Positions 52,497 to 63,938 of a DNA stretch of 64,000 nt are shown piece after piece. Under the pieces are notes generated by a model. That model was not told the origin of the DNA. It did no database searches and saw nothing but the letters and a program-made list of their open reading frames with translations. The position numbers and the translations under genes are program-made. How positions within the stretch are numbered: the stretch's first letter is position 1; the number at the start of each line of letters is the position of its first letter. Origin of the DNA: Geminicoccaceae bacterium (GTDB taxonomy: Bacteria; Pseudomonadota; Alphaproteobacteria; Geminicoccales; Geminicoccaceae); assembly GCA_025999455.1 (NCBI GenBank), contig AP024683.1, forward strand, positions 3,698,467 to 3,762,466. The letters are read 5' to 3'.

Positions 52497-53760
52497 CCGC
52501 CCCACCGCCGGCCCGGCCCGGGTCGAGGAGGTCGTGAGCCCCGGCGGGATCCGCGCCTACCTCGTGAGCGAGCGATCGATCCCGTTCGTCTCGATGGAGC
52601 TCTGCTTCCGCGCCGGGGCCGTCTACGACCCGGCCGAGAAGGCGGGCCTCGCCCATCTCTGCGCCGGGCTGCTCGACGAGGGGGCCGGCCCCTACGACAG
52701 CCAGGCCTTCCAGCGCGAGCTCGAGGACAATGCGATCAAGCTCGGCTGCGAGGTCGACCAGGACGAGCTCCGCATCCGCCTCAAGACCTTGACCGCGACC
52801 CGCGAGCACGCCTTCGAGCTCTTGCGCCTCGCGCTCACCGAACCGCGCTTCGATGCCGAGCCGATCGAGCGGATCCGCGCCCAGGTGCTCGCCGATCTGC
52901 GCCGGCGCGAGAGCGATCCGAACTACGTCGCCACCCGCGCCTGGTACGCCCGGGCCTTCGACGGGCACGGCTACGGCCGGCCGATCCGCGGCACGCCCGA
53001 GACGATCGCGCGGGTCCGGCGAGAGGATCTCCAGGCCCTCGTGGCCGAGCGGCTCGCCCGCGACGATCTCGCGATCGGCGTGGCGGGCGACATCTCGGCC
53101 GAGGAGCTCGCGACGCTCCTCGACCGGACCTTCCTCGGCCTTCCCGAGCGGGCGAGTCGACCGTCGGTGCCGCCGGTCACGCCGGCGCTCGGCGACACGC
53201 TCGTCGTGCCCATGCCGATCCCGCAGAGTGTCGTGACCTTCGGCCGGACCGGCGTGCGGCCGAGTGATCCCGATTACCACGCCGCGACGATCGCCAATTA
53301 CGTGCTCGGTGGCGGCGGGTTCGCTTCGAGGCTCATGGAGGAGGTCCGCGAAAAGCGCGGGCTCGCCTATTCGGTCTACACTTATCTGGCCGACATGGAA
53401 CTCGCGCCGCTCTGGCTCGGCGGTGTCGCGACCAGCAACGAGCGGGTCGCGCAATCCATCGAGCTCGTGCGCACCGAGGTGGCCCGGCTCGCCGAGGGCA
53501 CGATCGAGGAGCGCGAGCTCGCCGATGCCAAGACCTACCTCACGGGCTCGTTCCCCCTGCGGCTCTCGACCAACGACCAGATCGCCAAGATGCTCGTCGC
53601 CATGATGGTCCACGGGCTCGGCCGGGACTATCTCGAGCGGCGTAACGCCCTCGTCCTCGCCGTGACCCCGGACGATCTGCGGCGGGTCTGCCGACGGCTC
53701 TACGCCGGCGAGCTGCTCGTGACCGTGGCCGGCCAGCCCGAGGGCTTGCCGGCCGGCTGA
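52489..53760 (+). CDS. M16 peptidase-like, non-catalytic subunit
   Basis: The 423-residue partner of the preceding peptidase has the same fold, but the zinc motif is lost: the equivalent segment reads AGLAHLCAGLLDEGAG. It keeps the substrate-clamp segments, YVLGGGGFASRLMEEVREKRGLAYSVY and TYLTGSFPLRLSTNDQIA. It should lend binding residues to the catalytic subunit, as in mitochondrial processing peptidase. mutL begins one base after its stop. Confidence 0.92.
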   Translation: MADRPTAGPARVEEVVSPGGIRAYLVSERSIPFVSMELCFRAGAVYDPAEKAGLAHLCAGLLDEGAGPYDSQAFQRELEDNAIKLGCEVDQDELRIRLKTLTATREHAFELLRLALTEPRFDAEPIERIRAQVLADLRRRESDPNYVATRAWYARAFDGHGYGRPIRGTPETIARVRREDLQALVAERLARDDLAIGVAGDISAEELATLLDRTFLGLPERASRPSVPPVTPALGDTLVVPMPIPQSVVTFGRTGVRPSDPDYHAATIANYVLGGGGFASRLMEEVREKRGLAYSVYTYLADMELAPLWLGGVATSNERVAQSIELVRTEVARLAEGTIEERELADAKTYLTGSFPLRLSTNDQIAKMLVAMMVHGLGRDYLERRNALVLAVTPDDLRRVCRRLYAGELLVTVAGQPEGLPAG

Positions 53761-53761
53761 G

Positions 53762-55552
53762 GTGCTGTTGCCCGCGATCCGCGTCCTTCCCGAGGAGGTC
53801 GTCAACCGGATCGCCGCCGGCGAGGTGGTCGAACGTCCCGCCTCGGCCGTCAAAGAGCTCGTCGAGAACGCCCTCGACGCCGGCGCTCGTCGGATCGGCG
53901 TGACGCTGGCGGGCGGCGGGCGCGGTCTGATCCTCGTCGAGGACGACGGCTGCGGCATCCCGGCCGAGGAGCTGCCGCTCGCGGTCCGTCGCCACGCCAC
54001 CTCGAAGCTCGCGGACGACACGCTCGTGCGGATCGCCACGCTCGGCTTCCGCGGCGAGGCCCTGCCCTCGATCGCGGCGGTGGCGCGGCTCGCGATCACG
54101 AGCCGCCCGCCCGGCGCGGACAGTGCCTTCACCCTCGTGGTCGAGGGCGAGCGGGTCGAGGGGCCGCGGCCCTCGGCGGGTCGGCCCGGCACCCGGGTCG
54201 AGGTCCGCGACCTGTTCCGCCGCACCCCGGCCCGGCTCAAGTTCCTCCGCTCCGAGCGGGCCGAGCTGCAGGCCGCGCTCGAGGTGGTCGAACGTCTGGC
54301 CCTCGCCCGGCCCGAGGTCGGCTTCGTCCTCGAAGCCGAGGGCCGCCGCCTGCTCGACCTCGCCCCGGCCGAAGGTGAGCGGCTCGAGCGGACCGCGCGC
54401 CGGGCCATCGCCCTCTTGGGCCGCGATCTCGCCCGGGATCTCGTCGAGGTCGAGGCCGAGCGCGACGGCATCCGTCTCTTCGGCCTTCTGGGCTTGCCGA
54501 CCGCCGCCCGCTCGGACCCGGGGGCGCAATTCCTCGTCGTCAACGGCCGGCCCGTGCAAGACCGGCTGCTCAAGAGCGCGCTCAAGGCGGCTTATGGCGA
54601 CCTCCTCGCGGCCGGGCGACATCCCGTGGCGGCACTGTTCCTGGAACTCCCGCCCGAGCGGGTCGACGTCAACGTCCACCCGGCCAAGATCGAGGTCCGC
54701 TTCGCCGATCCGGGAACGGTGCGCGGCCTCGTGATCGGCTCCCTGCGGCGTGCCCTCGCCGAGCACGGCCAACGCACCGCCGGGCGGATCGCGACCGCCG
54801 CCCTTGGCACGTTCCGCCCCGGGAGCACCACCTTCGCCGGCCGGCCGCCCTCCCCGTCCCTGCCGCGCGGCCTCGCCGAAACGGCCGCCGCCTTCCAGGC
54901 CCCGCTCGCGCCTCTGCCGCCGGCCGCCCCGCCCGGCGCCGTCGAGCCGCCGGCCGAGCCGGATCCGGCCGCCTACCCGCTCGGTGCCGCCCGCGCGCAG
55001 CTGCACGATTCCTACATCCTCGCGCAGACGGCCGACGGGCTCGTCATCGTCGATCAACACGCGGCCCACGAGCGGATCGTCTTCGAGAAGCTCAAGGCCG
55101 GTCTCGCCGAGGGTGGCGTCGCGCGCCAGGTGCTCCTGCTGCCCGAGGTGGTCGAACTCGGCCCGGGCGAGCGCGAAGCCCTGCTCGAACGGACGGACGA
55201 GCTCCTCGCCCTGGGTCTCGCGATCGAGCCCTTCGGCCCCGGCGCGGTGCTCGTGCGGGAGGTGCCGGCCGTGCTCGGCGAGCGGCCGAGTGGCGAGCTC
55301 GTGCGCGCGCTCGCCAAGGAGCTCGCGAGCCTCGGCTCGCTCTTCACCCTCGAGGCGGCGATCGGCCGGGTCGCGGCGACCGCGGCCTGCCACGGCAGCG
55401 TGCGGGCCGGGAGGCGGCTCAGCCTCGCCGAGATGGACGCTTTGCTGCGGCAGATGGAGCGCACCCCCGGGGCGGGCCAGTGCAACCACGGCCGGCCGAC
55501 CTGGATCGAGCTCAAGCGGGCCGACATCGAGCGGCTCTTCGCCCGTCGCTGA
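53762..55552 (+). CDS. mutL: DNA mismatch repair protein MutL
   Basis: This 596-residue GHKL ATPase coordinates mismatch repair. Motifs are [26 protein letters not shown] (motif I), EDDGCGIP (II), HATSKL and [15 protein letters not shown] (III), then [11 protein letters not shown] and [14 protein letters not shown]. The C-terminal dimerisation domain has [16 protein letters not shown] and a late ACHGSVRAG and [11 protein letters not shown], matching alphaproteobacterial MutL and the CPHGRP-type endonuclease remnant. The GTG start follows the M16 gene by one base. Confidence 0.96.
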   Translation: MLLPAIRVLPEEVVNRIAAGEVVERPASAVKELVENALDAGARRIGVTLAGGGRGLILVEDDGCGIPAEELPLAVRRHATSKLADDTLVRIATLGFRGEALPSIAAVARLAITSRPPGADSAFTLVVEGERVEGPRPSAGRPGTRVEVRDLFRRTPARLKFLRSERAELQAALEVVERLALARPEVGFVLEAEGRRLLDLAPAEGERLERTARRAIALLGRDLARDLVEVEAERDGIRLFGLLGLPTAARSDPGAQFLVVNGRPVQDRLLKSALKAAYGDLLAAGRHPVAALFLELPPERVDVNVHPAKIEVRFADPGTVRGLVIGSLRRALAEHGQRTAGRIATAALGTFRPGSTTFAGRPPSPSLPRGLAETAAAFQAPLAPLPPAAPPGAVEPPAEPDPAAYPLGAARAQLHDSYILAQTADGLVIVDQHAAHERIVFEKLKAGLAEGGVARQVLLLPEVVELGPGEREALLERTDELLALGLAIEPFGPGAVLVREVPAVLGERPSGELVRALAKELASLGSLFTLEAAIGRVAATAACHGSVRAGRRLSLAEMDALLRQMERTPGAGQCNHGRPTWIELKRADIERLFARR

Positions 55553-55670
55553 GCCGGTCGGCGCCGGAGCGGCGCCTCGTCGGTGCGTCGCAGGCCCTGG
55601 CCGGTCCCGAGGTGCGGCATTATGTTGCGAAGCGCCGGCCGGGCCGGCAGGCGAGGGAGTGGAGTGGCCG

Positions 55671-56009
55671 ATGACCTACGTGGTCACCGAGGCTTGCATC
55701 CGGTGCAAGTACATGGACTGCGTCGAGGTGTGCCCCGTGGACTGCTTCTACGAGGGCGAGAACATGCTCGTCATCAACCCCGACGAGTGCATCGACTGCG
55801 GCGTGTGCGAGCCCGAATGCCCGGCCGAGGCGATCCTGCCCGACACCGAGGACGAAGCCGAGAAGTGGCTCGATCTCAATCGCAAATACTCGGCCATCTG
55901 GCCGAACATCACGCGCAAGCGCGAGCCGCCGCCCGACGCCGACGAGTACAAGGGCATGCCGGGCAAGTTCGAGCGGTTCTTCTCCGAGGCGCCCGGCAAA
56001 GGCGGCTGA
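55671..56009 (+). CDS. fdxA: 7Fe ferredoxin FdxA
   Basis: The 112-residue ferredoxin has two cluster motifs: [17 protein letters not shown] (seven-iron-type first motif) and [14 protein letters not shown]-terminal extension of about 50 residues ([11 protein letters not shown] to GKFERFF) is typical of the Azotobacter-type FdxA of Alphaproteobacteria. It carries electrons in the cytosol; the partner is unknown. The ATG has GGGAGTGGAG upstream. carD follows after 254 bases with its own candidate promoter. Confidence 0.95.
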   Translation: MTYVVTEACIRCKYMDCVEVCPVDCFYEGENMLVINPDECIDCGVCEPECPAEAILPDTEDEAEKWLDLNRKYSAIWPNITRKREPPPDADEYKGMPGKFERFFSEAPGKGG

Positions 56010-56054
56010 CGGCGCGGCGCCGACCGAGCGGCGTGGCGGGAGCGCATCTCGCCC

Positions 56055-56082
56055 CTGGAAATGCCACGCGATTTGTGATAAA
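56055..56082 (+). promoter_or_regulatory. Promoter candidate upstream of carD
   Basis: CTGGAA (56055-56060) and GATAAA (56077-56082) are 16 bases apart in the fdxA-carD gap. GATAAATC sits in a small AT-rich patch that is unusual here. The -35 is weak; the leader to carD would be about 170 bases. Confidence 0.35.
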
Positions 56083-56263
56083 TCCGACACGTCTTTGAGC
56101 GGGATGGCGGATCGCCGATCCCACCTCTCGGTCGGATGCCGAGGATGGGACGCTGCGAGTGGATCGCAGCGCGGACGATCGCGTGCCCGCGCCCGCGGGG
56201 AGGGTCACCTCGGCTCCGGTCGCCGTCCCCGGGGTGCGGAGCGATGCTGGGAGAACATGCCTC

Positions 56264-56767
56264 ATGGCCACCAAGAAGCTGACCTTCGCCGCCGGTGACT
56301 ACATCGTCTACCCCTCGCACGGGGTCGGCCGGATCACCGGGATCGAGACGCAGGTCATCGCCGGGATGGAACTCGAAATGTACGTCGTCTCGTTCGAGAA
56401 CGAGCGGCTCATCCTGCGCGTGCCGGTCGACAAGGCGCAGAAAGCCGGCATGCGGAAGCTCTCCTCCCGGGAGAAGATCCAGTCGGCCATGGAGGCGCTC
56501 AAAGTGCGCACCCGGCCGCGCCGCAACGTCATGTGGAGCCGCCGGGCTCAGGAGTACGAAGCCAAGATCAATTCGGGCGATCCGGTCGCCATCGCCGAGG
56601 TGGTGCGCGAGCTGCACCGTCCCGAGGACGCCGAGCAATCCTACAGCGAGCGGCAGATGTACCGCGCGGCGCTCGAGCGGCTGGCGCGCGAGGTCGCGGC
56701 CATCGAGAAGATCGACGAGGCCGAGGCGAGCCGGCGTCTCGAGAGCGTGCTCTTGAAGGCCGCCTGA
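56264..56767 (+). CDS. carD: CarD family transcriptional regulator
   Basis: This 167-residue protein has an N-terminal RNA-polymerase-interacting Tudor-like domain (FAAGDYIVYPSHGVGRITGI, with LILRVPVDKAQKAGMRKLSS) and a helical DNA-binding C-terminal half (RPRRNVMWSRRAQEYEAKINSGDP). In Alphaproteobacteria CarD/CdnL homologues stabilise open complexes at rRNA and housekeeping promoters. The ATG at 56264 follows GGGAG. fdxA-carD is a conserved alphaproteobacterial pair. Confidence 0.94.
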   Translation: MATKKLTFAAGDYIVYPSHGVGRITGIETQVIAGMELEMYVVSFENERLILRVPVDKAQKAGMRKLSSREKIQSAMEALKVRTRPRRNVMWSRRAQEYEAKINSGDPVAIAEVVRELHRPEDAEQSYSERQMYRAALERLAREVAAIEKIDEAEASRRLESVLLKAA

Positions 56768-56792
56768 GCCCGCCTCCTTTTCCGAGAGCGGC

Positions 56793-56823
56793 GCGCGGGG
56801 CCCTCGGGCCCCGCGCCTCGTTT
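56793..56823 (+). terminator. Intrinsic terminator after carD
   Basis: GCGCGGGGCCC pairs perfectly with GGGCCCCGCGC (56793-56803 and 56806-56816), with the tip opening to a CTCG tetraloop. A short T run (TTT at 56821-56823) follows. It separates carD from convergent gshB. Confidence 0.7.
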
Positions 56824-56833
56824 CGAGCCGCCC

Positions 56834-57802
56834 TCAGGTCGGTCGGGCGTGATCGGGGCGACGGGTGATCTTGCTCTCGATCGCGTCCCACACCCGCGCC
56901 GAGAGGTTGGTACCGTCGAACCGGTCGATCTCTTGGATGCCGGTGGGCGAAGTCACGTTGATCTCGGTGAGATAGCCACCGATCACGTCGATGCCGACGA
57001 GCAGGAGGCCACGCGCCTCGAGCGTCGGCCCGATCATCTCGCAGATCTCGTGGTCGCGCCTGCTCAGCCGCGCCGGTTCGGCGCGACCACCTACGTGCAG
57101 GTTGGCGCGCGTCTCGTCGGGCGCCGGCACCCGATTGACGGCACCCACGGGCTTGCCGTCGACCAGGATGATCCGCTTGTCGCCCTCCCGAACGGCCGGG
57201 ACGTAGGCCTGGACCATCAAGGGCTCGTTCAAGAAGGTCTGGAAGAGCTCGACCAGGCTGTTGAGGTTGGTGTCCTCGGGACGGATGTGGAACACGCCCG
57301 CCCCGCCGTTGCCGTAGATGGGCTTGACGATCACGTGGCCGTGCTCGCGGCGGAAGGCGCGGATCTCTTCGATGTCGTAGGTCACGATCGTGGGCGGCAT
57401 GAGCTCTTGGAACTGGGTCACGAAGAGCTTCTCGGGAGCGTTGCGCACCGAGTGCGGGTCGTTGACCACGAGCGTGCCCGGATGGACCCGATCGAGCAGG
57501 TGCGTGGCCGAGATGTAGGCCAAGTTGAAAGGCGGGTCTTGGCGCATCAACACGACGTCGAGCGTGGCGAGGTCGAGCGTCTCCGGTGCGCCGAGCTCGG
57601 CGTGCGCCCCCCGCACCCGCTGGACGCGCACCGGCCGCGCCCGCGCCACCACCCGGCCCTGCCGCCAGGTGAGCTGGCGCGGCACGTAGTAATAGAGCAG
57701 ATGCCCGCGTCGCTGCGCCTCGAGCATGAGCGCGAAGGTCGTGTCGGTGTCGATGTTGATCGTCTCGATCGGATCCATCTGCACCGCGACCGCGAGCGAC
57801 AT
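56834..57802 (-). CDS. gshB: Glutathione synthetase (prokaryotic type)
   Basis: This 322-residue ATP-grasp enzyme joins gamma-glutamylcysteine and glycine. It shows VAVQMDPIETINIDTDTTFALML, LMRQDPPFNLAYISATHLLD, VVNDPHSVRNAPEKLFV, VIVKPIYGNGGAGVFHI (ATP grasp), AYVPAVREGDKRIILVDGKPVGAVNR, and the ligand-binding VGIDVIGGYLTEINVTSPTGI. I chose the ATG at 57802, which follows GGGGGAG and matches family N-termini. It diverges from the HIT gene. Confidence 0.97.
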   Translation of the reverse strand: MSLAVAVQMDPIETINIDTDTTFALMLEAQRRGHLLYYYVPRQLTWRQGRVVARARPVRVQRVRGAHAELGAPETLDLATLDVVLMRQDPPFNLAYISATHLLDRVHPGTLVVNDPHSVRNAPEKLFVTQFQELMPPTIVTYDIEEIRAFRREHGHVIVKPIYGNGGAGVFHIRPEDTNLNSLVELFQTFLNEPLMVQAYVPAVREGDKRIILVDGKPVGAVNRVPAPDETRANLHVGGRAEPARLSRRDHEICEMIGPTLEARGLLLVGIDVIGGYLTEINVTSPTGIQEIDRFDGTNLSARVWDAIESKITRRPDHARPT

Positions 57803-57936
57803 CGGCTCTCCCCCGACCTTTCCCTTCCGCCCGGCGCGGGCGGGCCCGCCGGGTCCGAGTGTTTGGCACCGCCCGCGCGGGCTTGACAAGCCGGCCCCGC
57901 CCTCCCCTTGCTCGCGGGGCGCGAGGGAGGTGCCGG

Positions 57937-58308
57937 ATGTCGAGCTACGATCCGAACAACGTTTTCGCCCGCATCCTCCGAGGCGAGCTACCGGCCCGCA
58001 AAGTCTACGAGGACGAGTGGGCGCTCGCCTTCCACGACATCCATCCGCAAGCCCCCGTCCACGTCCTGGTGATCCCGAAGGGGCCCTACGTCTCGATGGT
58101 CGACTTCACGGCCCGGGCCTCCGATGCCGAGATCGCGGGCTTCTTCCGCGCCGTCGGCAAGACCGCCTCGCTCCTGGGCCTCGACGGCGACGGCTACCGC
58201 TTCCTCGCCAATTGCGGGGCCAACGCCCACCAGGAAGTGCCGCACCTCCACGTCCACATCTTCGGCGGCCGGCCGTTGGGCCGCATGTTGCCCAAGGCCC
58301 AGGACTGA
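57937..58308 (+). CDS. HIT family protein (HINT-like nucleotide hydrolase)
   Basis: The 123-residue protein has the histidine-triad signature HLHVHIFGG near the C-terminus and upstream VFARILRGELPARKVYEDEWALAFHDIHPQAPVHVLVIPK. HINT proteins hydrolyse purine nucleoside phosphoramidates such as AMP-lysine. The ATG follows GAGGGAGG. livH begins seven bases after its stop. Confidence 0.94.
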   Translation: MSSYDPNNVFARILRGELPARKVYEDEWALAFHDIHPQAPVHVLVIPKGPYVSMVDFTARASDAEIAGFFRAVGKTASLLGLDGDGYRFLANCGANAHQEVPHLHVHIFGGRPLGRMLPKAQD

Positions 58309-58315
58309 GCGTCCC

Positions 58316-59188
58316 GTGGCGATCTTCGACGTCTTCCTGCTCGAGGCGGTCCTGAACGGCCTCCTCTTCGGCGGCGTGCTCGCGCTTTTGGCCCTCGGGC
58401 TCAACTTGATCTTCGGCGTCATCGACGTCGTGTGGATCTGCTACGCCGAGCTCGTCATGCTCGGCATGTACACGGTCTACTTCCTCTACGCGGTGTACGG
58501 CGTGCCGCTCCTCTTGGCCTTCGCCGTCGCCATCCTGCTCGTGGCGGGGCTCGGGGCGATCCTCCACCAACTCGTGATCCGCCCGGTCCTGGCCTCCGAG
58601 CCGATCAACCAGCTCCTGGTCACGGGCGGGGTGCTCTTCTTCCTCCAGGCGGCGGCGACCGTGGCCTTCGGCATCGACTTCCGCAATCTCGGCCTCTCGC
58701 TGCCTTCGCTCGTCGTGGGCGAGATCTTCCTTCCCTGGTCGCGGATCCTCGCCGCCGGCACGGCCTTCCTCGCCATGCTCGGGGTCTGGCTCTTCTTGCG
58801 CCGCACCTTCCTCGGCACGGCGATCCGCGCGATCGCCCAGGACCGCCAGATCATGCCCTTGATGGGCGCCGACCCGAACAAGCTCTACCTCTTGACCTCG
58901 GCGATCGGCGGCGGGCTCGCCGGGCTCGGCGCCTGCCTGCTCGTCCTGCAATACGACGTCCACCCGGCGATCGGCCTCTCCTTCGGCCCGATCACCTTCA
59001 TGATCTGTGTGATGGGAGGCCTCGGCAATCTCGTTGGCGGCTTCCTCGCCGCGTTCGTCTTCGCCCAGTTCATCTCGGTCGGCGGCTTCTTCTTCCACAT
59101 CGAGTGGGGGTACGTCATGGCCTTCGTCTTCTTCGTGGCGGTCATGTTCATGAAGCCGCAGGGCCTCTTCGCCGCGAGCGGGCGCTGA
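58316..59188 (+). CDS. livH: Branched-chain amino acid ABC transporter permease, LivH type
   Basis: The 290-residue permease has about eight helices. Its start is a GTG at 58316 and family motifs include ALGLNLIFGVIDVVWICYAELVMLG, RAIAQDRQIMPLMGADPNKLYLLTSAIGGGLAGLGA (the cytoplasmic EAA-like loop) and MGGLGNLVGGFLAAFVF. It forms one half of a LivHM-type importer for branched-chain amino acids or related amides. The ATPases (LivG, LivF) and binding protein are not adjacent. Confidence 0.92.
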   Translation: MAIFDVFLLEAVLNGLLFGGVLALLALGLNLIFGVIDVVWICYAELVMLGMYTVYFLYAVYGVPLLLAFAVAILLVAGLGAILHQLVIRPVLASEPINQLLVTGGVLFFLQAAATVAFGIDFRNLGLSLPSLVVGEIFLPWSRILAAGTAFLAMLGVWLFLRRTFLGTAIRAIAQDRQIMPLMGADPNKLYLLTSAIGGGLAGLGACLLVLQYDVHPAIGLSFGPITFMICVMGGLGNLVGGFLAAFVFAQFISVGGFFFHIEWGYVMAFVFFVAVMFMKPQGLFAASGR

Positions 59189-59193
59189 CTCCC

Positions 59194-60183
59194 TTGGACC
59201 TCCTGGCCCCGCTCGCGATCGCCGCTCTGGTCGCCCTTCTGCCGGTCGTGGCGCCGATCGGCGATTACCACCTCCACCTGGTCATCCTCATGCTGATCTG
59301 GGGCTTCATCTACACGGCCTGGTCGGTGATGGGCCGGTTCGGCCTCGTGAGCCTCGGTCACGGCGCCTTCATGGGGATCGGCGCCTACGGTGTGACGCTC
59401 CTCTGGAACGAGCTCGGCCTCTCGCCCTGGCTGGGCGCCCCGATCGCGGTCGCCGCGGCGGCGCTCTTCGCCGTCGTCATCGGCTGGCCCTGCTTCCGCT
59501 TCCGCATCACGGGCCACTATTTCGCGCTCGTGACCTTGGCCGCGACCGAGATCGTCCGGCTCGTGATCGTTGCGCTTCGCGATCTGACCGGCGGCTCGCT
59601 CGGCATGACGCCCAAGACCGCGCTCGCCGAGGGGCCGGTCGCGATCGCCGCCATGCAGTTCGCGGCCAAGGAGGTCTGGCTCTACATCGCGCTCCTCGTC
59701 TGGCTCGCGGGCGTGCTCGTCTGGCGCGCGGTCGACCGCTCGATGCTCCGCTACGCCCTCGAGGCCGCGGGTCAAGACGAGGACGCGGCCGCCTCGATCG
59801 GGGTCGACGTCACCCGCGCCAAGCTCGGGATCACCGTGTTGAGCGCGGTGCTCACGGCCGTGGGCGGGATCGTCTACGCGCAGTATCAGCTTTACGTCGC
59901 CCCCGAGACCGTCTCGGGCATCGCGATCTCCTTGCAGATCGTGTTCGCCGTGATCGCCGGTGGGATGTTCGTCCAGCTCGGGCCCACGGTCGGCGCGGTG
60001 TTCACGCTCGCCCTCACCGAAGGGCTCCGGGTCGCGATCGGCCACACGATCCCGAGCCTGGACGGGCTGATCTACGGCCTCCTGCTCGTGCTCTTCATCG
60101 TCTACATGCCGAAAGGCATCCTCGGTCAAAGCTTGGCCCTTCTGGACCGGCGCCGGGCGCGCCCGAGTCCGGCCGTCGCCTGA
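59194..60183 (+). CDS. livM: Branched-chain amino acid ABC transporter permease, LivM type
   Basis: The 329-residue permease has GFIYTAWSVMGRFGLVSLGHGAFMGIGAY near the N-terminus, FRITGHYFALVTLAATEIVRLV and the EAA-like loop ALEAAGQDEDAAASIGVDVTRAKLGI, all LivM hallmarks. The TTG start lies five bases after the livH stop. Transcription then meets the convergent exoD frame; no ATPase genes follow. The partner genes must be elsewhere. Confidence 0.92.
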   Translation: MDLLAPLAIAALVALLPVVAPIGDYHLHLVILMLIWGFIYTAWSVMGRFGLVSLGHGAFMGIGAYGVTLLWNELGLSPWLGAPIAVAAAALFAVVIGWPCFRFRITGHYFALVTLAATEIVRLVIVALRDLTGGSLGMTPKTALAEGPVAIAAMQFAAKEVWLYIALLVWLAGVLVWRAVDRSMLRYALEAAGQDEDAAASIGVDVTRAKLGITVLSAVLTAVGGIVYAQYQLYVAPETVSGIAISLQIVFAVIAGGMFVQLGPTVGAVFTLALTEGLRVAIGHTIPSLDGLIYGLLLVLFIVYMPKGILGQSLALLDRRRARPSPAVA

Positions 60184-60193
60184 GGGCGCGGGC

Positions 60194-60837
60194 TCAGAAC
60201 CAGGCGGCCCGCAAGGCCGTGAAGCCGAGCGTGACGAGCCCGGTCGTCACCGTCGAGAACACGTAGACGGCGAGCCCACCCGCGCCGAGACCGGCGAGCA
60301 CGAACCCGCCGTCGCGCTCCAACAGGTCGAAGCCCAAGATCGCGAGCGCGATCCCGGGGGGATGTTGCTCGAGGGCAGAGGCAGGAAGAGGATCACGCTC
60401 AAGACCAGGACCGCCAGCCCGATCAGCCGCTCGGCGAGCGGGGTGGTGAGCACCGGCCAGCGCGGGCGGGCGAGCCGCTCGGCCCGCTCGAGCCAGGGCC
60501 CGAGCCGTTCGACGACGATCGCGAGCTGGCGGCGGGCGAAGCTCCGCCGCGCCAAGGCGTCGGGGAGATGGAGCCGACGCCAGCCGACCAGGAGCTGGAT
60601 CCCGACCAGGAGGATCGGGAGTGCGGTCACCGAGGAGGTCCCGGGCAGCGTGACCGGCAGGATGTTCGGGGCCGCGAAGATCAAGAGCACGGCGCCGAAC
60701 GCCCGGTCACCGAGGGCCGCGACGATCTCGCCCACGCTCACCCGCTCGCCCCGGCTCGCGTCGGCGAGCGCGCGCAGAACCGAAGAGAAAGCCTGGCGTC
60801 GCCCCGGGTGCGCCGCCTGTGTTGGGCGGTCAGCCAC
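60194..60837 (-). pseudogene. exoD: ExoD-like exopolysaccharide synthesis protein, single-base frameshift
   Basis: The first frame runs 60837 to about 60356 and encodes a typical ExoD membrane protein: SSVLRALADASRGERVSVGEIVAALGDRAFGAVLLIF, APNILPVTLPGTSSVTALPI and VILFLPLPSSNIPP. After a six-G run on the plus strand (60356-60361; six C in the coding strand) the frame yields nonsense. The neighbouring frame continues perfectly as GIALAILGFDLLERDG to ALRAAWF with a stop at 60194. The restored product would be 214 residues, the family length. Either the gene is broken or the homopolymer was misread. The GTG start overlaps the upstream frame by eight bases. Confidence 0.85.
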
Positions 60838-61171
60838 GGGCGGGTCCGGTCGCTTCGAGGCCTCGGACCCAGTGGGCGGTCACGTCGATCCACCCCCGTG
60901 CCGCGAGCGCCTCGGCCAAGGTCTCGGGAAAGATAGTCGATGCCCGCCGACCGGGCAGGAGCGGTATGCCCCGCCGATCGAGGACCTCGACGACGAGCTC
61001 GCAGCGGAACGCCGAGCGGTCCGCCTCGGGCGGGCGCTCGGGCTCCGCCCCGCTCCTGCGCGCCGACGGCGAAAGCCCCGTGACGGAGGCTTCGGCGTGC
61101 CGTGACGAGGAGGACGATCGAGGCCGGCGCGAGTGGTCGGCCCCTTGCTCGCGCCTCGAGCGTGCCCACAT
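60830..61171 (-). CDS. Hypothetical protein upstream of exoD
   Basis: The frame from an ATG at 61171 gives 113 residues. The second half ([20 protein letters not shown], then [23 protein letters not shown]) has protein-like composition and G/C-biased third positions; the first half is Arg/Ser-rich and may be untranslated. I do not recognise a family. The end overlaps exoD by eight bases, which supports a real coupled gene. Confidence 0.4.
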   Translation of the reverse strand: MWARSRREQGADHSRRPRSSSSSRHAEASVTGLSPSARRSGAEPERPPEADRSAFRCELVVEVLDRRGIPLLPGRRASTIFPETLAEALAARGWIDVTAHWVRGLEATGPARG

Positions 61172-61243
61172 CTCGGCCGTGGGTGGCGCGATGCCGACGC
61201 TGCGGGTCCGCTGCCCGAGGTCTGCTCGCACGAGGGACGAAAC

Positions 61244-63841
<2,598 letters not shown>

Positions 63842-63847
63842 ACTCGA

Positions 63848-63884
63848 CCGGTCGCGCATCCGTGACGAGCGGGTGCGCGACCGG
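63848..63884 (+). terminator. Hairpin after clpB (terminator-like, no T tract)
   Basis: CCGGTCGCGCATCC (63848-63861) pairs with GGGTGCGCGACCGG (63871-63884), 14 base pairs with one G-U, around a nine-base loop. It begins six bases after the clpB stop. No T run follows, so it may stabilise the mRNA end instead of terminating. Confidence 0.5.
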
Positions 63885-63909
63885 TGACGGGTTCGCGACG
63901 CGAAGGGTC

Positions 63910-63938
63910 TTGCAACGGGTCCGAGGCGTCGCTATATG
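63910..63938 (+). promoter_or_regulatory. Promoter pointing off the right edge
   Basis: TTGCAA (63910-63915) and TATATG (63933-63938) are separated by 17 bases, in sequence otherwise almost all G/C. The gene it drives lies beyond the window; the last 60 bases show no recognisable tRNA or coding start. Confidence 0.5.

Noticed and set aside
55560..55576. GGCGCC-N5-GGCGCC hairpin after mutL as terminator
   Set aside because: Six base pairs of pure G/C with no T run, common by chance in this composition.
57864..57881. Sigma-54-like TGGCACC-N4-GCGCG before the HIT gene
   Set aside because: The -24 half is good, but the -12 half is only G/C and likely chance. The downstream TTGACA at 57883 also lacks a -10.
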